This document shows, piece after piece, positions 36,230 through 48,223 of a stretch of 64,000 bases of DNA. Where the stretch lies: NCBI GenBank assembly GCA_029961685.1, contig JARWKL010000012.1, positions 19,639,227 through 19,703,226 on the forward strand, written 5' to 3'. The translations under genes and the position numbers were made by a program. The DNA is from Aristolochia californica (lineage: Eukaryota; Streptophyta; Magnoliopsida; Piperales; Aristolochiaceae). Below the pieces are notes generated by a model that was not told the origin of the DNA, did not search any database, and saw only the letters and a program-made list of their open reading frames with translations. Position 1 is the stretch's first letter. Each line of letters opens with the position of its first letter.

Positions 36230-36467
36230 AAATATGGGCAGATGTGATTAGATTTATCAAGCCACAGCTGTTTAGATTTGGGGGAGGTGATGGCCTCAAG
36301 CAAACACGCCCATGCTTGCTACAGCACTTTGACTGGCGGCGCAAACCGCTCTTGACCAACTGGCTCAAGTAAAGAAGTCAATTGGGCGTGTCTGTCGTCT
36401 TCAATCTCCATTGACATCTATATAAGCAAATTCTCTTTCTTGGTCTCCCTGCAAAGACTCAAGCACC
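36230..36467 (+). promoter_or_regulatory. DODA-E promoter
   Basis: Same W-box/TATA module as at 3870-4127 (TTGACT, CTTGACCAACTGGC) but a deletion of about 30 bases before AAGAAGTCAATTGGG removes the last GGTCAA box. TATA CTATATAAGC about 36418. Confidence 0.6.
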
Positions 36468-37155
36468 ATGGACACCTTCTTCATTGGTCACGGAGCCCCA
36501 ACTGTGGCCATCAACGCTTCGCTGCCGGTCAGGCCTTTCTTGCAGCAATGGCGGGAATATCTTGGCGACGAAGCCCAGAGGTATTCTCATCATCTCCGCT
36601 CACTGGGAAACGGCTGAACCCACCGTCACCGTTGTTGATCGAAACATACCATCAACGTCTTCCAGATGTTTCCTGATCCCATGCCTCAGGTTTGACTTTT
36701 GAACTCCGCTGCTCTCCTTTTTTTCTTTCAGTTATCTTTCCCATTCTGTTTGATATTTGAGAGCTGTTTCGAGGAAGGAGTTTGACTGTCCGATATTGAA
36801 CGCTGTATTCTACTTGTCTCTCGTTATTTTGGAATGATTTGGATAGTTTCTGTGTCATTTTCTTCCACTGCAAGTTGTCATTTACCACTAATAAAAAGCA
36901 ACATGACGAGTATCCGTCTGCACTGCAGCTCCGTTATTCAGCGCCGGGTTCCCCAGAACTGGCAAAGCAAGTGAAGGAATTGCTGATCAAAGGAGGATTC
37001 GAGCAGGTGAAGGAAGAGAAGTCCCGGGGCATTTCTACCCGTTGCATGTCTCGTTGGGGGCTGCTGGCGTGAAGGCGAAGGCGGAACCCATCCACCACAG
37101 CTGGTCTCTGGCTTCTCTCTCTTATGCCTCCTACCGTTTCGCAGCGTCTCAATGA
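36468..37155 (+). pseudogene. DODA-E pseudogene (unit-2 copy of DODA-B)
   Basis: Exon 1 36468-36689 carries the same 2-base loss as DODA-B plus a further single-base loss near 36645. Exon 2 starts at 36929 and has the same internal deletion joining it to exon 3, ending at TGA 37153-37155. Shared lesions show that it was already a pseudogene when the unit was duplicated. Confidence 0.92.
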
Positions 37156-37618
37156 TGCTTTAATTCGTTTTTCATTACTCAATTTGTTTTTCCATGTACT
37201 TCAATTCTTTTCTCCTCCGTCTGTATTAGATTTGTTATGCTCTAATAAAGCCATTAGCCTCATCAACACTATTTTTCAAATACTTATTGCTTCTGGTTCT
37301 CAACGTTCTCATTCCAATTTTGGCTTTTCCGTGGTTGCTGTATTTAACAAACAAAAATGATCACATGGCTTTAATTAAAAACTTAAGGAACAGGACATGC
37401 CGCCATTAGAATGTCTTATAACTTGCAGTAACTACTCTTATGTTTTCTTGTGGTTTCGGCGGATCAATAACAAAAATAGAACAAACGTCAATTCTCAGCT
37501 ATGAAACATCTTAGACCGTCATTTTCTCCAAACATCCAGCCGAGTCCAAAGGTTCTCCGTTCTTCAACCTTTCCAAACATAGCCGATTTCTGTTTTTTTG
37601 TTTCTCGGCAGGAAGCAC

Positions 37619-37629
37619 AATATATATAG
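37619..37629 (+). promoter_or_regulatory. TATA box of inhibitor gene 2
   Basis: AATATATATAG, same position relative to the ATG as in copy 1 although one flanking base differs. Confidence 0.7.
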
Positions 37630-37684
37630 ACAAGTTACAATGATCAGATCCCATCAGAACCCAGAAAAAAAATTAAAAAATAAA

Positions 37685-38245
37685 ATGGCAGCCAAGTCTC
37701 TCGTTTCTGTGCTGCCTCTCCTCTGCCTTGTCTTCGTCTCCGTCCAAACTCCTCACGTTGCAAATGCCCATGGCATCTCCTACATCAACAAAATCTGTCA
37801 GAGAGCCACTCGGTTCAACCCCGCTATCAAGCTCGATTTCTGCGTCACTTCCCTCCAAACCGTTCCGGAGAGCTACACCACAGAGATCGCTGGACTATTG
37901 AAGATCACCACTGATTTGGCTCTGCAGAATGCTTCAAGAACAAGTGGTCTCATCAAGAAGATGAACTCTGTAGCTTGCGAAGACTTGACCAAGGACCAAT
38001 TGAATACCTGCCTCAACGCCTACACTTCTGCCGTTTCCTCTTTGCAGGAAAGCGCTCAGGCCTTTGCCGCTAAAAAGTACGACGGAGCCAAGTTGGGGGT
38101 GGTACTGGATGGGGCAGCACAGTGCGAGAAGGCGTTTGAGAATGGAAATGGGTCTCTGTTAGCTGATGAGAACAGCAATCTCCGTCAGCTCGTCACCATT
38201 GCTCAGGCCTTGCACCGTTTCGCTACCAAACACTCGAAACATTGA
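37685..38245 (+). CDS. Secreted invertase/pectin methylesterase inhibitor-like protein, copy 2
   Basis: 186 residues, identical to the protein of 5347-5907: signal peptide to VANA, C-x14-C first cysteine pair, later cysteines in ACED, LNTC and AQCE. The DNA differs at four positions I could find (Ala3 GCT/GCA; a Thr ACC/ACT before RFNP; a Thr ACC/ACT before DLAL; an Asn AAT/AAC in CLNAY), all silent. A longer in-frame start exists upstream at 37598 but precedes the TATA box, so 37685 is used. Likely an expressed functional paralogue. Confidence 0.92.
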   Translation: MAAKSLVSVLPLLCLVFVSVQTPHVANAHGISYINKICQRATRFNPAIKLDFCVTSLQTVPESYTTEIAGLLKITTDLALQNASRTSGLIKKMNSVACEDLTKDQLNTCLNAYTSAVSSLQESAQAFAAKKYDGAKLGVVLDGAAQCEKAFENGNGSLLADENSNLRQLVTIAQALHRFATKHSKH

Positions 38246-39104
38246 TAATTTGATCTTTCTTCTTCGTTCTTGGTGTGCCATTACTTTGTCCATCTCCTGT
38301 TTTTTATGTTGTCTGGATCAATTAAGCTGCAGTCCATAATAAAATAATTGGGAAGAAGTGAAGAGAAATTTCATTGTTGTTACGGTTCAAACTCTTATCC
38401 TGCAATGTTTACATGTCTTTGATTCATAGTGACTTTGATTGCTCCCTCATATGTGATTCATCTCTATTTGGAAGAACGAGTTCTGTTTATATTAATGTAG
38501 AAGAATCACAAGGGTTTATATAGGTTTTGCAAGACCCTTAATTGAAAAATAAAATCTCAAGGACATCCTCCAACTAGGTGTCATCTAGGCGTGTTGACAA
38601 AATTATATAAATCAATGCTTAATCATTCATTTTTTCTCCCATTAATTTTGAATCTTGAATTCCTTCATGTAATTGATTGAAGTGATTTGAAATAACTTAT
38701 CTCCTTGATTGATATGGGTAGATTGATCATGATTTGTAGGAGATCCTTGACTAGCTTTGGAAGGTTATATTGGGACTGCATACGAGAATTGTATAGATGA
38801 ATTTATCTATAGCCATGCATGGGGACTTCACTCTTTGTGGGGATGAGATGGACTTCACCCTTGCTTGGATTTGCATGGGTGACGTGTCCCACTTTGCTTC
38901 ATGTGCCACCTTTGTATGAGTTTGTTCTTCCTTTATTTTTGTGGACATTGTTGTACCTTGGAATAATGTATCCTCTTGTTCATATCTTTGAGTGTTGATA
39001 TGTCTTTGTTTCTTATCATTGGATAGAAGAGAAATCCACTAAGACTATCAATCCTTTTCAAAAATAGGATGTGATATACTTCAATTTAGTACACATAGGT
39101 TGAT
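38246..39104 (+). other. Non-coding 3' flank of inhibitor gene 2
   Basis: Collinear with 5908-6767; no gene recognised. AATAAAAT polyadenylation-like signal near 38337. Confidence 0.4.
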
Positions 39105-39659
39105 GAACTTCTTCCCCCCCGAAAGAAAAAATTTATCGTCATTCGCTATTCTCCTCTCCCTCTCCGTCGGCCTTCGTCTCCCGACGATTTTTCTAGCCCC
39201 ATCTTCTTCCTCTCGTCTTCGCTCTCTCTGCTCCCTTTGCTTTCTCTGCTTTCTCTCGTCATCTCACGTTTTCGCTGTCAATTTTCTCTCGTCATCGCTC
39301 GAATTTTTTCACCCCATCTTCTTCTTCTCTTCTAAGCATCTCCTCTCCGTTTCTCTCTCGGCCTCACTCTTCTTTCTCCCTCTCTCATCTCCCTCTCTCT
39401 TTTCCCTCTCGGTCTCCCTCTCCCTTCTCGTTCTCGCTCTTCTCTTTCCTCCCCCCCTTCCAATTTCCTTCGATTTTCTTTGATTTTTTACATTTAGGGG
39501 TCGATTTCTTCAATTGGGCTTAGATTTCCCCATTCGGCGGTGGTTTTCCCCAAATTTCAGAAGGTAAGCCGAAACCCTAATTTTTTTCAACTAATTTAGT
39601 GTTGTATTTGATTTAATTTTAATTTTTGTGCGTAATTTATCTTGATTGTGGCCTAATTG

Positions 39660-40080
39660 TGGGATTTAGGGTTCAATTTCGTCTTGATAGGGTTTAATTT
39701 CAGGATTAGAGTTGGGGTTTGGGACTTTTAGGGTTTTAAGGTCTAGGGTTTAGTCTTTAGGTCTAGAATTAGGGTTTATGTTTTTTTTTAAAAAAATAGG
39801 GTTCTCAGTTTTTGGGGTGATAGTGTTTTAAGTGCTTAGGGTTTAGTGTTTGGGGCTTTTAGGGGTTTTAAGGTCTAGGGTTTATGGTTTGGGGCTTTTA
39901 AGGGTTTTAAGGTCTAGGGTTTAGGGTTTGGGACTTTTAGGGGTTTTAAGGTCTAGGGTTTATGGTTTGGGGCTTTTAGGGGTTTTAAGGTCTAGAGTTT
40001 AGGGTTTTAGGGTTTGGGATTTTTGGGGCTTATTTTAATTTGTTAGGGTTCGCGGTTAGGGTTTAGGATTAGGGGGTTTA
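39660..40080 (+). repeat. Telomere-like minisatellite, copy 2
   Basis: Same TTTAGGG-rich degenerate 38-base repeats as 7290-7670 but with about one more unit, showing repeat-number change after duplication. Confidence 0.75.
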
Positions 40081-40488
40081 GTCCAGTTTAAATAAGGCTG
40101 AGTCGCCTACACGGGCGTCCATTAGCCAAAGAAACCCGACCCCCATCAATGATGATGTACGGTTCGTAGTGACTGCGAAGTCATATGGGGCTCTACCAGG
40201 GGTGTTCGGTGAATTTGGACTTGATGAGTTTGTTTTTGCATTGTTCTAGTCATTTGCAATGAAATTAGTTCGATTTATTTTGAAATGTTTTAGAATGTTG
40301 TTGAATATGTTTGAAGGGCTATGGAATACTCTTGTCATGTGGTGAGGAGATTTTGGTGTTATAAATATCCACCACATGGTATTTTTTATTTGTTGGTTGT
40401 GTTTCTGTGTGTCCCTAATTACTACGACGGGTAATGGTTTTTTAATAAAAATAGTTTCCTTGAGGACCATCTCTGATATAGATTATAA

Positions 40489-41463
40489 ATGGCTGGAAGA
40501 AGACAACAAACTCCTTGATCATATGACATTTGGACCTTCGATGATGACAACAAAATGCTCGATCTCTTGGTTGAGCAAATCAATATGGGGAACAGGATGC
40601 CCAATGGGGTTTGGAAGCATGACGTGTATTTGGAGACTGTGTCAATAGGTTCAATGAAGACGTAGCTAATAAAAAAAATTGTTGAGCAACTCAAGAATCG
40701 AACAAGATCATGGAAGAAAACTTACCAAGCAGTAACGAGTTGTCTCAACACTAGTGGGTTCAGTTGGGATGCAACCACACATCGAGTTACTGCATGTCAT
40801 TCTGTATGGCAAGATTATATCAAGGTCAGTAAATTATGATGTACTGTAAAATATTTTGTATATTTTCCGCATTACTATAACTCTATTCCAAGTCATCTAA
40901 ATGATGTTTTATCCTTGTAGGAGCATAAATAAGCTGAAAAGTATAGACAACAAGGCTACCCCCTTTATGACAAATTGGCTTTGGTAGTGGGAAACTCAAT
41001 AGCCATGGGGAGAGTAAGTCAAAATGACGAAGACATGTGCAATGATGTGGAGCATGAGGAAGAAAATTCACGCTTGGACATGCTCGAGGATGTTGATTTA
41101 GGTAGAGATACTCCTTCGCCATTCTTTACAGAAAATGAGTCGGCACCTGATCAGTCTCCAAGTGCTAACCCGTCAACTTCAAGTCATCGTAGAAAAAGAT
41201 CGCAAATGGCCACCGATGATAGTATCGTGTTCGTTGATACAATGAAAGAAATTGCCACCCTATTGTGTGAAACTATAGTAAAACCTAAAGAAGATAAAAC
41301 CGTCGGAGAGAATTGGTATGAAGCCCTCACAGAAATCCCGGACCTGTCAATAGATATGAAGTATCGCGCTTCTCTATTGTTAGATACACCAACAAAGAAG
41401 GACATGTTTACGAAGTTGCCAGTGGAAGAACGACTTGATTTGCTTAGATTTTTTTTCTGGTGA
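40489..41463 (+). pseudogene. Harbinger ORF1 Myb/SANT-like, copy 2
   Basis: Same structure as 8078-9015. The early TGA is shared. A 2-base insertion (GGAGACTGTG) near 40632 shifts the Myb domain frame, but LKNRTRSWKK is intact where copy 1 has a stop, and WQDYIK is preserved. Exon 2 from 40920 has a stop (EHK*AEKY) and is then open to 41463, longer than in copy 1. Confidence 0.8.
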
Positions 41464-41795
41464 AATGTAGTCAATAGTTTTAAGTACACTATCTATTTTG
41501 GGACGCTTTTTTTGAAGTTTAATTATGTTTTTTTAATTATGACTTTATAAGCCATATCATTGATAGATTATGAATGTTATTATGGTTAAGATTTGGGTTT
41601 TCATGATTGTTGTGTTCTTATTTTGCGGATGAATATTGTGGGTGTGTGATTGGAGATGGTTTTATATAGGTGTGATTGAAAATAGGTTATGATTGAAGAT
41701 AAGGGTATGTTTTTGTGTTTATGACATTTAGGAAGAAACATGAATTATTTTTGAAGTCGTCATTGTGGTTGTGGTGATTGTATTTGCAGGTTTCC

Positions 41796-43168
41796 ATGGA
41801 ACACAAAAATAGGAATGTAAGAATGATAGCATTCACATGTCTTATATACATTATGGGAAGATACTATCTCAGCCATAGGTATAGATGTGCACTATGTCCT
41901 CGTGAGATTGGTGGTCCTATTTATTTTCAAAAGGCATTAGCGAATTCACTTGTTAAATTTTGAAAAGTTTACAGGATGAATCAAATTGTGTTTAAAAAAA
42001 ATGGCAGAGATACTTCATAGTAAAGGATTTTTATCACCCACAAAGACCATCTCAGTGGAAGAACAACTTGCATATTTTCTCCTAACTGTTGGTCAAGGAC
42101 AAACATATAGTGTCACAATAGAGATGTTTGATAGATCAAACTGGACTATAAGTAGGTATTTTAATAAGGGGTTGAATGCTATTATCAAACTTCGGTCTGA
42201 TTACATCAAACGGCCTTCAAAATGGACTCACTCGAAGATTTTAAACAATCCAATGTTTTATCCGTATTTTAAGGTAACATCACTTGGCATCTAATGAACA
42301 ATTTTAGATTAATATTTAGAGTTACTTTGTATTAATTAAAATAATATAATTAGGATTGTATTGGGGCTATTGATGGAACTCATATCAAAGCGAACATCCC
42401 ACTTGAAGAACAACATAGGTTCTAGAATAGAAAGGGCTATCTCTCACAAAATGTGATGACAACATGTACATTTGATATGCAATTCACTTATGTATTTGTT
42501 GGATGGGAGGGATCAGCAGCTGATTCCCGTGTATTGAAGGACGTATTGACTCGCCGAAATATAATTTGTGTACCTTAAGGTAAATAATATATTTTTATGT
42601 AGTAATTTTGTTTTATTTTATCTTCAACTATCTTATGTGGAAAATATTTTTTATTGTAGGTAAATATTATCTAGTCGATGCTGAATATGCAAATATGCTA
42701 GAATTTTTGTCTCCATATCGAGGAACTCGTTATCATCTACAAGAATTTGGAGACAACCTTCCTAGAAATGATAAAGAGCTATTCAACCGAAGGCACTCAT
42801 CTTTGAGGAATACTATTTAATGAACTTTTGGTGCTTTAAAAGCTCGATTCCAAATGTTGAAAGGCGCTCCTCCGTTTTCTTATAAGATCCAGATGAAAAT
42901 TGAAATAACTTGTTGCATATTACACAATTATATACGTAAAGAAGATTACAACTATATGTTTGAATTGGAAGATGATCATTCAGATGATGAGGTTGGTGGA
43001 GGAGGTGATGAGGTCCGATTAGCAAGTGAAAATTCGGATGAAGATAACGATGATCTTGTGGATGAAGGCAACCTATCAACAACAATGTGGGGGCGTCGTA
43101 CATTAGAATCCACTAGAGCTGCACAATTTCTAGATTCCATAGCGACTAGCATGTGGAATGATTATTAG
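41796..43168 (+). pseudogene. Harbinger DDE transposase, copy 2
   Basis: Counterpart of 9334-10691. It retains the DCIGAIDGTHIKA context around the first Asp, lost in part from copy 1, and the second Asp in LVDAEYAN. The catalytic Glu codon of NTIERTFG is now TAA (42818-42820). A further stop follows EEQHRF. KIQMKI is intact where copy 1 has a stop, so most stops arose independently. Confidence 0.85.
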
Positions 43169-44227
43169 TGGTTGTACTTTATTGCTTTTGAACATGTATG
43201 TTGTCATTCGTATGTACTAAACTAGTAAGTTGATGATGTTAAACGCACGAACTCGTTGTTAAAATTAATTTACGTTAATTACATTCGTTTTTGTTATTTT
43301 ATACTTTTTTAACGTGTTTACAATTTATTCTAGTCACACGTAATTAGTATATAAATTTATAATAAACTGTAATCATTAATTGGTATAATTATCCTATTGT
43401 TATAATTAATTAAACAAATGGTTTTACATTTTGTGTTAATATTTTATTAATTATTAATAAGTAAAAATAATTAATTGGTTTAATTAAACCATTAGATTTT
43501 CATTTTGTGTGAATTTATTATTAATTAATAATATGTAAAATATATATTATGTCATTGATAAATTAAAATATTTATTTATTTATTATGTATTTTTTATTTT
43601 TATTAAAATAGTGAGTTTTAATTTAAAACTATATCTTGTGTTATTAAGAAATAATTTATTTTTTTATTATATTCACTTATGTTATTTTTAACTTTTTATT
43701 TATTTTAAATAATTTATTCTAGTCACACGTAATTATATATTAATTTATAATAAACTGTAATCATTAATTGGTTTAATTATCCAATTGCTAGAATTAATTA
43801 AACCATTACGTTTATTTATTATATTCTCTTATGTTATTTTTTAATTTTTTTATTAAATTTGTATAATTTATTCTAGTCACACGTAATTATTTTTTTAATT
43901 TATAATAAACTATAATCATTAAGTAATATAATATAGTTTTTTATTAATTAAGATATTAATATATTCTAATACTACACGTTAAATCACTTATAATTGTAGT
44001 AACCACGTTTATTTTTGTTAATTATATGTTTAGGTATATGTTCTATTTAAGTATATTATAAAATGTTACTCATTCTCTTCTTTATATCATATTTTTCATT
44101 TGGGGGCACTAACACTGGAATCTGTTTTTCAGCCACTTGAACTCGTCTACACTAACACCCAAACATGAGTTGAAGTTGAATCAATTCATTTCACTTCAAT
44201 TCAAGTTCATTGTGGACTAACCCCCCC

Positions 44228-45059
44228 AGAATGAGAGATACAAGGAGTTAAGTGGTCTAAGTGTATGAGGGGCATTTTTATAATTGTGCTAATCCACTGA
44301 TTAAATAGAAAAGGGGTTGAGCACGACTACCAACAAACTCAGTTTTTTTGCTTCTCTCATCCTCTCTCTTCTCCTCTTCTCAAATTCTCTCTATTTTCTC
44401 CTCATTCTTCACTTTTTCATGGTAATCTAAGAGGTTTTGTTCATCATCTACTCTATTGAAGGGAAGTTTGATTGCACTTATGTTTGACAGTTCATGGAGG
44501 GTTGACGACAGTGTGGCAAAGTGCCTACTTGTTGCATGCTCCAAAGAAACTTTGGAAATTTTTGAAGAAGCTACAACAAAATTTCTCCACTAGTTGTAAG
44601 CTCTATGAGGATTATGGCAGAGTTTCTAGCCAAAATTAATTTTCTTGTCATGATTTTTAATATGCTTCTTAAACTTTAAATATATGAGAAGTAGGGAAAG
44701 AGCACATTATGCTCTCCCTTTCCCACACTCTCTTTTCTTGACCTGTTTCTTCTTCTCTTACCTCTCATACTCTCCTCTACATATTGTCTTCTTCTCTCGT
44801 ACAATAGTTTGTAAAGACGACAAATGTAAATAATCACTTCATACCATTGGAAGAAATATTAAACTTAAATAGCAGCACAGTTGTGTTATTAACTCAATAG
44901 TTAATAGAGGTGGGCCTATAAATTTTTTATTAAGTATAAGATTCCTTGAGACTTTTCCTCTAATATAATAATGTATCACATATTGTGTCATGAGACACGA
45001 CATAGAGACAAAGAACGTGATTTACTTAATTGAGCTTATCTTATATTTTAAGGGAGATG
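44228..45059 (+). repeat. DODA array spacer, unit 2
   Basis: Counterpart of 11771-13094 but lacking the long A/G-rich part (12140-12820); otherwise collinear. It also contains 44920-45060, which matches 3700-3860 and is missing in unit 1 at the equivalent place. Confidence 0.55.
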
Positions 45060-45255
45060 TGATTGGATTAATCAAGCCACAACTGTTTAGATTAGGCAGG
45101 GGAGGAGATGGGCTCAAGCAATCACGCCCACCCTTGGTGACCACTCTTTGACCGGTGGTGCAAACCACTCTTGACCAACTGGCTCAAGTAAACACGCAAA
45201 AGAAAAGATGGTCAAAGAGAAGAAGTCAATTGGGTGTGTTCTCTTCAATCTCCAG
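45060..45255 (+). promoter_or_regulatory. Orphan DODA promoter, unit 2
   Basis: As at 13095-13305: W-box module present, then TCAATCTCCA joined to a copia RNase H tail. No DODA exon follows. Confidence 0.65.
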
Positions 45256-45644
45256 AGTTAGCTGGTGGAGAAGTTGAATGGCTTAGTGGTCTATTATAAG
45301 ACATTCCCATGATGGATAAGCCAATTCCCTCTATCTTAATTAATTGTGATAATCAGACGACTTTTATGAAAGTTAAAAGTAAAAATCATAAGTCAAAGGC
45401 ATCTAGGCATATTAAGCTTTGATATAAAATCTTGAGGACACTCACATCCACAGAAGTTATAACCTTGAGTTATAGTAAATCGATAGAAAACTTGGCAGAT
45501 CACCTGACCAAGGCCTTGTCAAGAGGACAAGTACAATATCCTTCTAGGGTGATGAGATTAAAGCCTATTACTGGAATTGTTGTCAGTGGCAAACCAACCT
45601 ATATAACTGAAAATTCCAAGATGAAGGTTCAAAGGGAAAAATAA
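45256..45644 (+). pseudogene. Copia-3-type RNase H fragment, unit 2
   Basis: Counterpart of 13306-13692, ending LADHLTKALSRGQVQ with the usual ALSRG ending. Confidence 0.75.
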
Positions 45645-47070
45645 GGTGAATGAGTGATATGTAGGAGCACCAAATTAAAGTGAATTTTATTCACATCTCA
45701 TCTCTATGAAGCAGGTGCTTAACTGCATTGGATATGAGGTTGGTGTATTAACTTAATGATATCGAGGCTATGATAGCAGAGTATAAAGTTGCAATTAGGG
45801 GTAGCATCGAGTCGATCCGAGCTCGAATCTGCATATGTTTGAGTTGTGCTTGATTTAAATACTTCGAACTCGAGCTCGGGCCGAGCCCAACCTCGAGCCA
45901 AAAATTGAAATCGAGTTCAAGCCCAATAATTTTAACCGAGTTCCAGCTCGAGCTCAAGCTGAGATCGGGATCCAACCTACATTTAAAACTTTGCATAAAT
46001 TACATATCAAATAAACTATACATAAAATTATGCATAAATTTTACTTAAAATTGGGCATGACCTCTGTACATAAACCCTACACAAAATTGTTTATACACTC
46101 TGCATTAAACACAAATTTAAATGAAATATCAATATCAAGTTTACAATCACCTAAACAAAACTTATACATCCAGTAAACATTTATGAACTCCAACTCAAGA
46201 TTTCTTCTTTTCAAGATACATGATATATTGTTTCCAAAGAGAACATACAGTAATGAATACAACCATAACCGCTCTTCTACTGGTGATACAAATGTTGGGA
46301 CAAAAAAAAACAGAACCATGGCATGGCAAGTGTGCTTAAATTTGATAATTTTTTCCATATATGAATCAACTACCTTTTTTATTATGGATATTGTGCTTAT
46401 TTTCGTATTCTCAGAGTCCTATTCAAACTTGCTCTCGTAAAATCAAGATTTGTCCCCAAAAATACTGGCCAACTACTCATCACCCATGTCAAACAGATGA
46501 ATGATGCCCATTAAAGATGCAGTCCAACTGATCTTTAAATGAATGCTGCCCATAAAATATGCAGTCCAGTATACATTTATAAACTCCAACCCAGCTTTTG
46601 TAAAGACATTGAACAACGCGCTGAACTCTTTAGAAGAAGAGAATTAGTTTGAACAAAAGACCAGACAAGAGAACTCACCTACATAGATTCCTATTCAAGA
46701 GTTGTTTAAGGAGTAATTTGGATTTGAACCATCGATAACTCCAACCAAAAAGATTTGCTTCACCCCAATGTCCTTAGCTGCACAAAATTATTTCCAGCAT
46801 CAATATGGTTTTTCTGACCGATCCAGTCAAGCTATCATCAATGTTCAAAAAATTAAATCAAGTAGAGGCACAAAGTTACCTATACAAGATATACGACATC
46901 TTTGAAATAGAATTCAGGTCGCCGACCTTTGCTAGCAAACCCAAGTTTCATCTTAAGAACAACACTTATAATGATGTAATGAAAGAGTTGAATGTTTGTA
47001 CAAACAAACTAAGGAATGAACAAATTCAAAGCTAACTAATTAGATACATGACAAGTAAATCTCAACAAAC
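45645..47070. repeat. Uncharacterised repetitive segment, unit 2
   Basis: Counterpart of 13693-15126. Contains the GAGCTCGA-rich block at 45797-45975. No gene recognised. Confidence 0.45.
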
Positions 47071-47409
47071 TCACTTTTCATTCAACCCATATACGATTTC
47101 AGCGAACCTCCTAGGCTCCAACCTATATTTTTGTAACATCTTCACAAAAGTCCGACAAGTAAGAAGACTGTTTGAGCCAGCCTGGTGGGCATTGCCCGCT
47201 TCTCGCTCCACCTGCAGCAGTATCGCCAGTCCCTCTAACCCGCCGTAGAGTTTCCGCCGAGAGCCAATGTACTTCACGTCAAACAGGGACGATCCAAAGA
47301 GAGAAATCAATAATACCATGAAGTCACTCAAGTTGTCGGGTAATTTGTGGACATAATTTTTGTAAGCACCACAACAAAAGATAAAACTTATAGAATCTGT
47401 AGAATGCAT
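47071..47409 (-). pseudogene. CAF1/POP2 deadenylase fragment, copy 2
   Basis: Counterpart of 15127-15474 with the same HQAGSNSLLT motif and the same truncation, open over 112 residues. Substitutions include replacements (for example FIFCCGAYKN versus ILCCGAYKN), so it does not look constrained. Confidence 0.75.
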
Positions 47410-47442
47410 TACATCATTAATAGGGTTTCGGGAAGTCTAACT

Positions 47443-48092
47443 TGTTAGGAGAAATGTTAACAGTGAATTGAAATAACCAAATCAATTATCAAACAACAGA
47501 AACAATACTCCCACTTTGTGTGAATCTGTTGGGAAATAATTTAATAAAAAAAAATCATACACACACAAAGAGCCAATAATTTTTTACGCGGAAAACCCTT
47601 CAAAGCAAAGGGAAAAACCAACTTCCACTATCACCAATGATATGTACACAAATGTTCTCATTAGATAACACTAGAGGCATACAATCAACAATAATCTCAA
47701 GAAAAACAATTTATTGGCAACCAAACAATGTGATAGAAGAGACTTCACCTAAGAAGACATAGTACTGTTCACGACTACAAACACCAGAAAGACTACCCAA
47801 AATCCTATTTCCACCGTTTAGATTGTAGTCTTGAGTCGTGAATGTGTCTGGAAAATTTCAACTCGATCAGACCACAAAAGACGTCGATTAGAACGTTTGA
47901 CGGAAACTGTATAGCCTGCTCTATTTTGATAGCCTTTTTGTCTTCTCCTTTCTCACACACTCTCTTTTTGCCTAATGATAGCAGCATTTAGATTTTAGTA
48001 AACCTAAATAAGGTTGGCCTAAACTATCTCTCCTTGTGGGCTTAATGGACCCACATGGGCCATTCTCCATATAGGAGGGAAGCCACACAACA
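47443..48092 (-). repeat. Copia-2 3' LTR
   Basis: 650 bases, TGTTAGG...CACAACA as read on the plus strand. Lacks about 24 bases (CTAGGGGACCTAGTCCAG region) present in the other LTR. Confidence 0.9.
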
Positions 48093-48223
48093 ACTCTCCC
48101 CCTTCCAGACTATGTGGGGGGACTCACCGTACCTACTTTTGCTCTGCATACTTCAAGTTTTTACATAAGTAGTGGTTTTGTCATCATATCTGATCCATTC
48201 TCATCAATATGGACTTTTTTAAT

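Larger units (their letters stand above)
39105..44227 (+). mobile_element. PIF/Harbinger-type transposon, copy 2 (defective)
   Basis: Unit-2 counterpart of 6768-11770, with the same two broken genes, right end GGACTAACCCCCCC at about 44227, and no visible left TIR. AT-rich subterminal region 43270-44090. Confidence 0.8.
36227..48050 (+). repeat. Segmental duplication unit 2
   Basis: Second copy of 3856-16105, starting at the same GTAAATATGGGCAG. Homology continues into the copia-2 LTR until about 48050, where unit 1 is broken off. Substitutions and small indels are scattered throughout. Confidence 0.9.
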
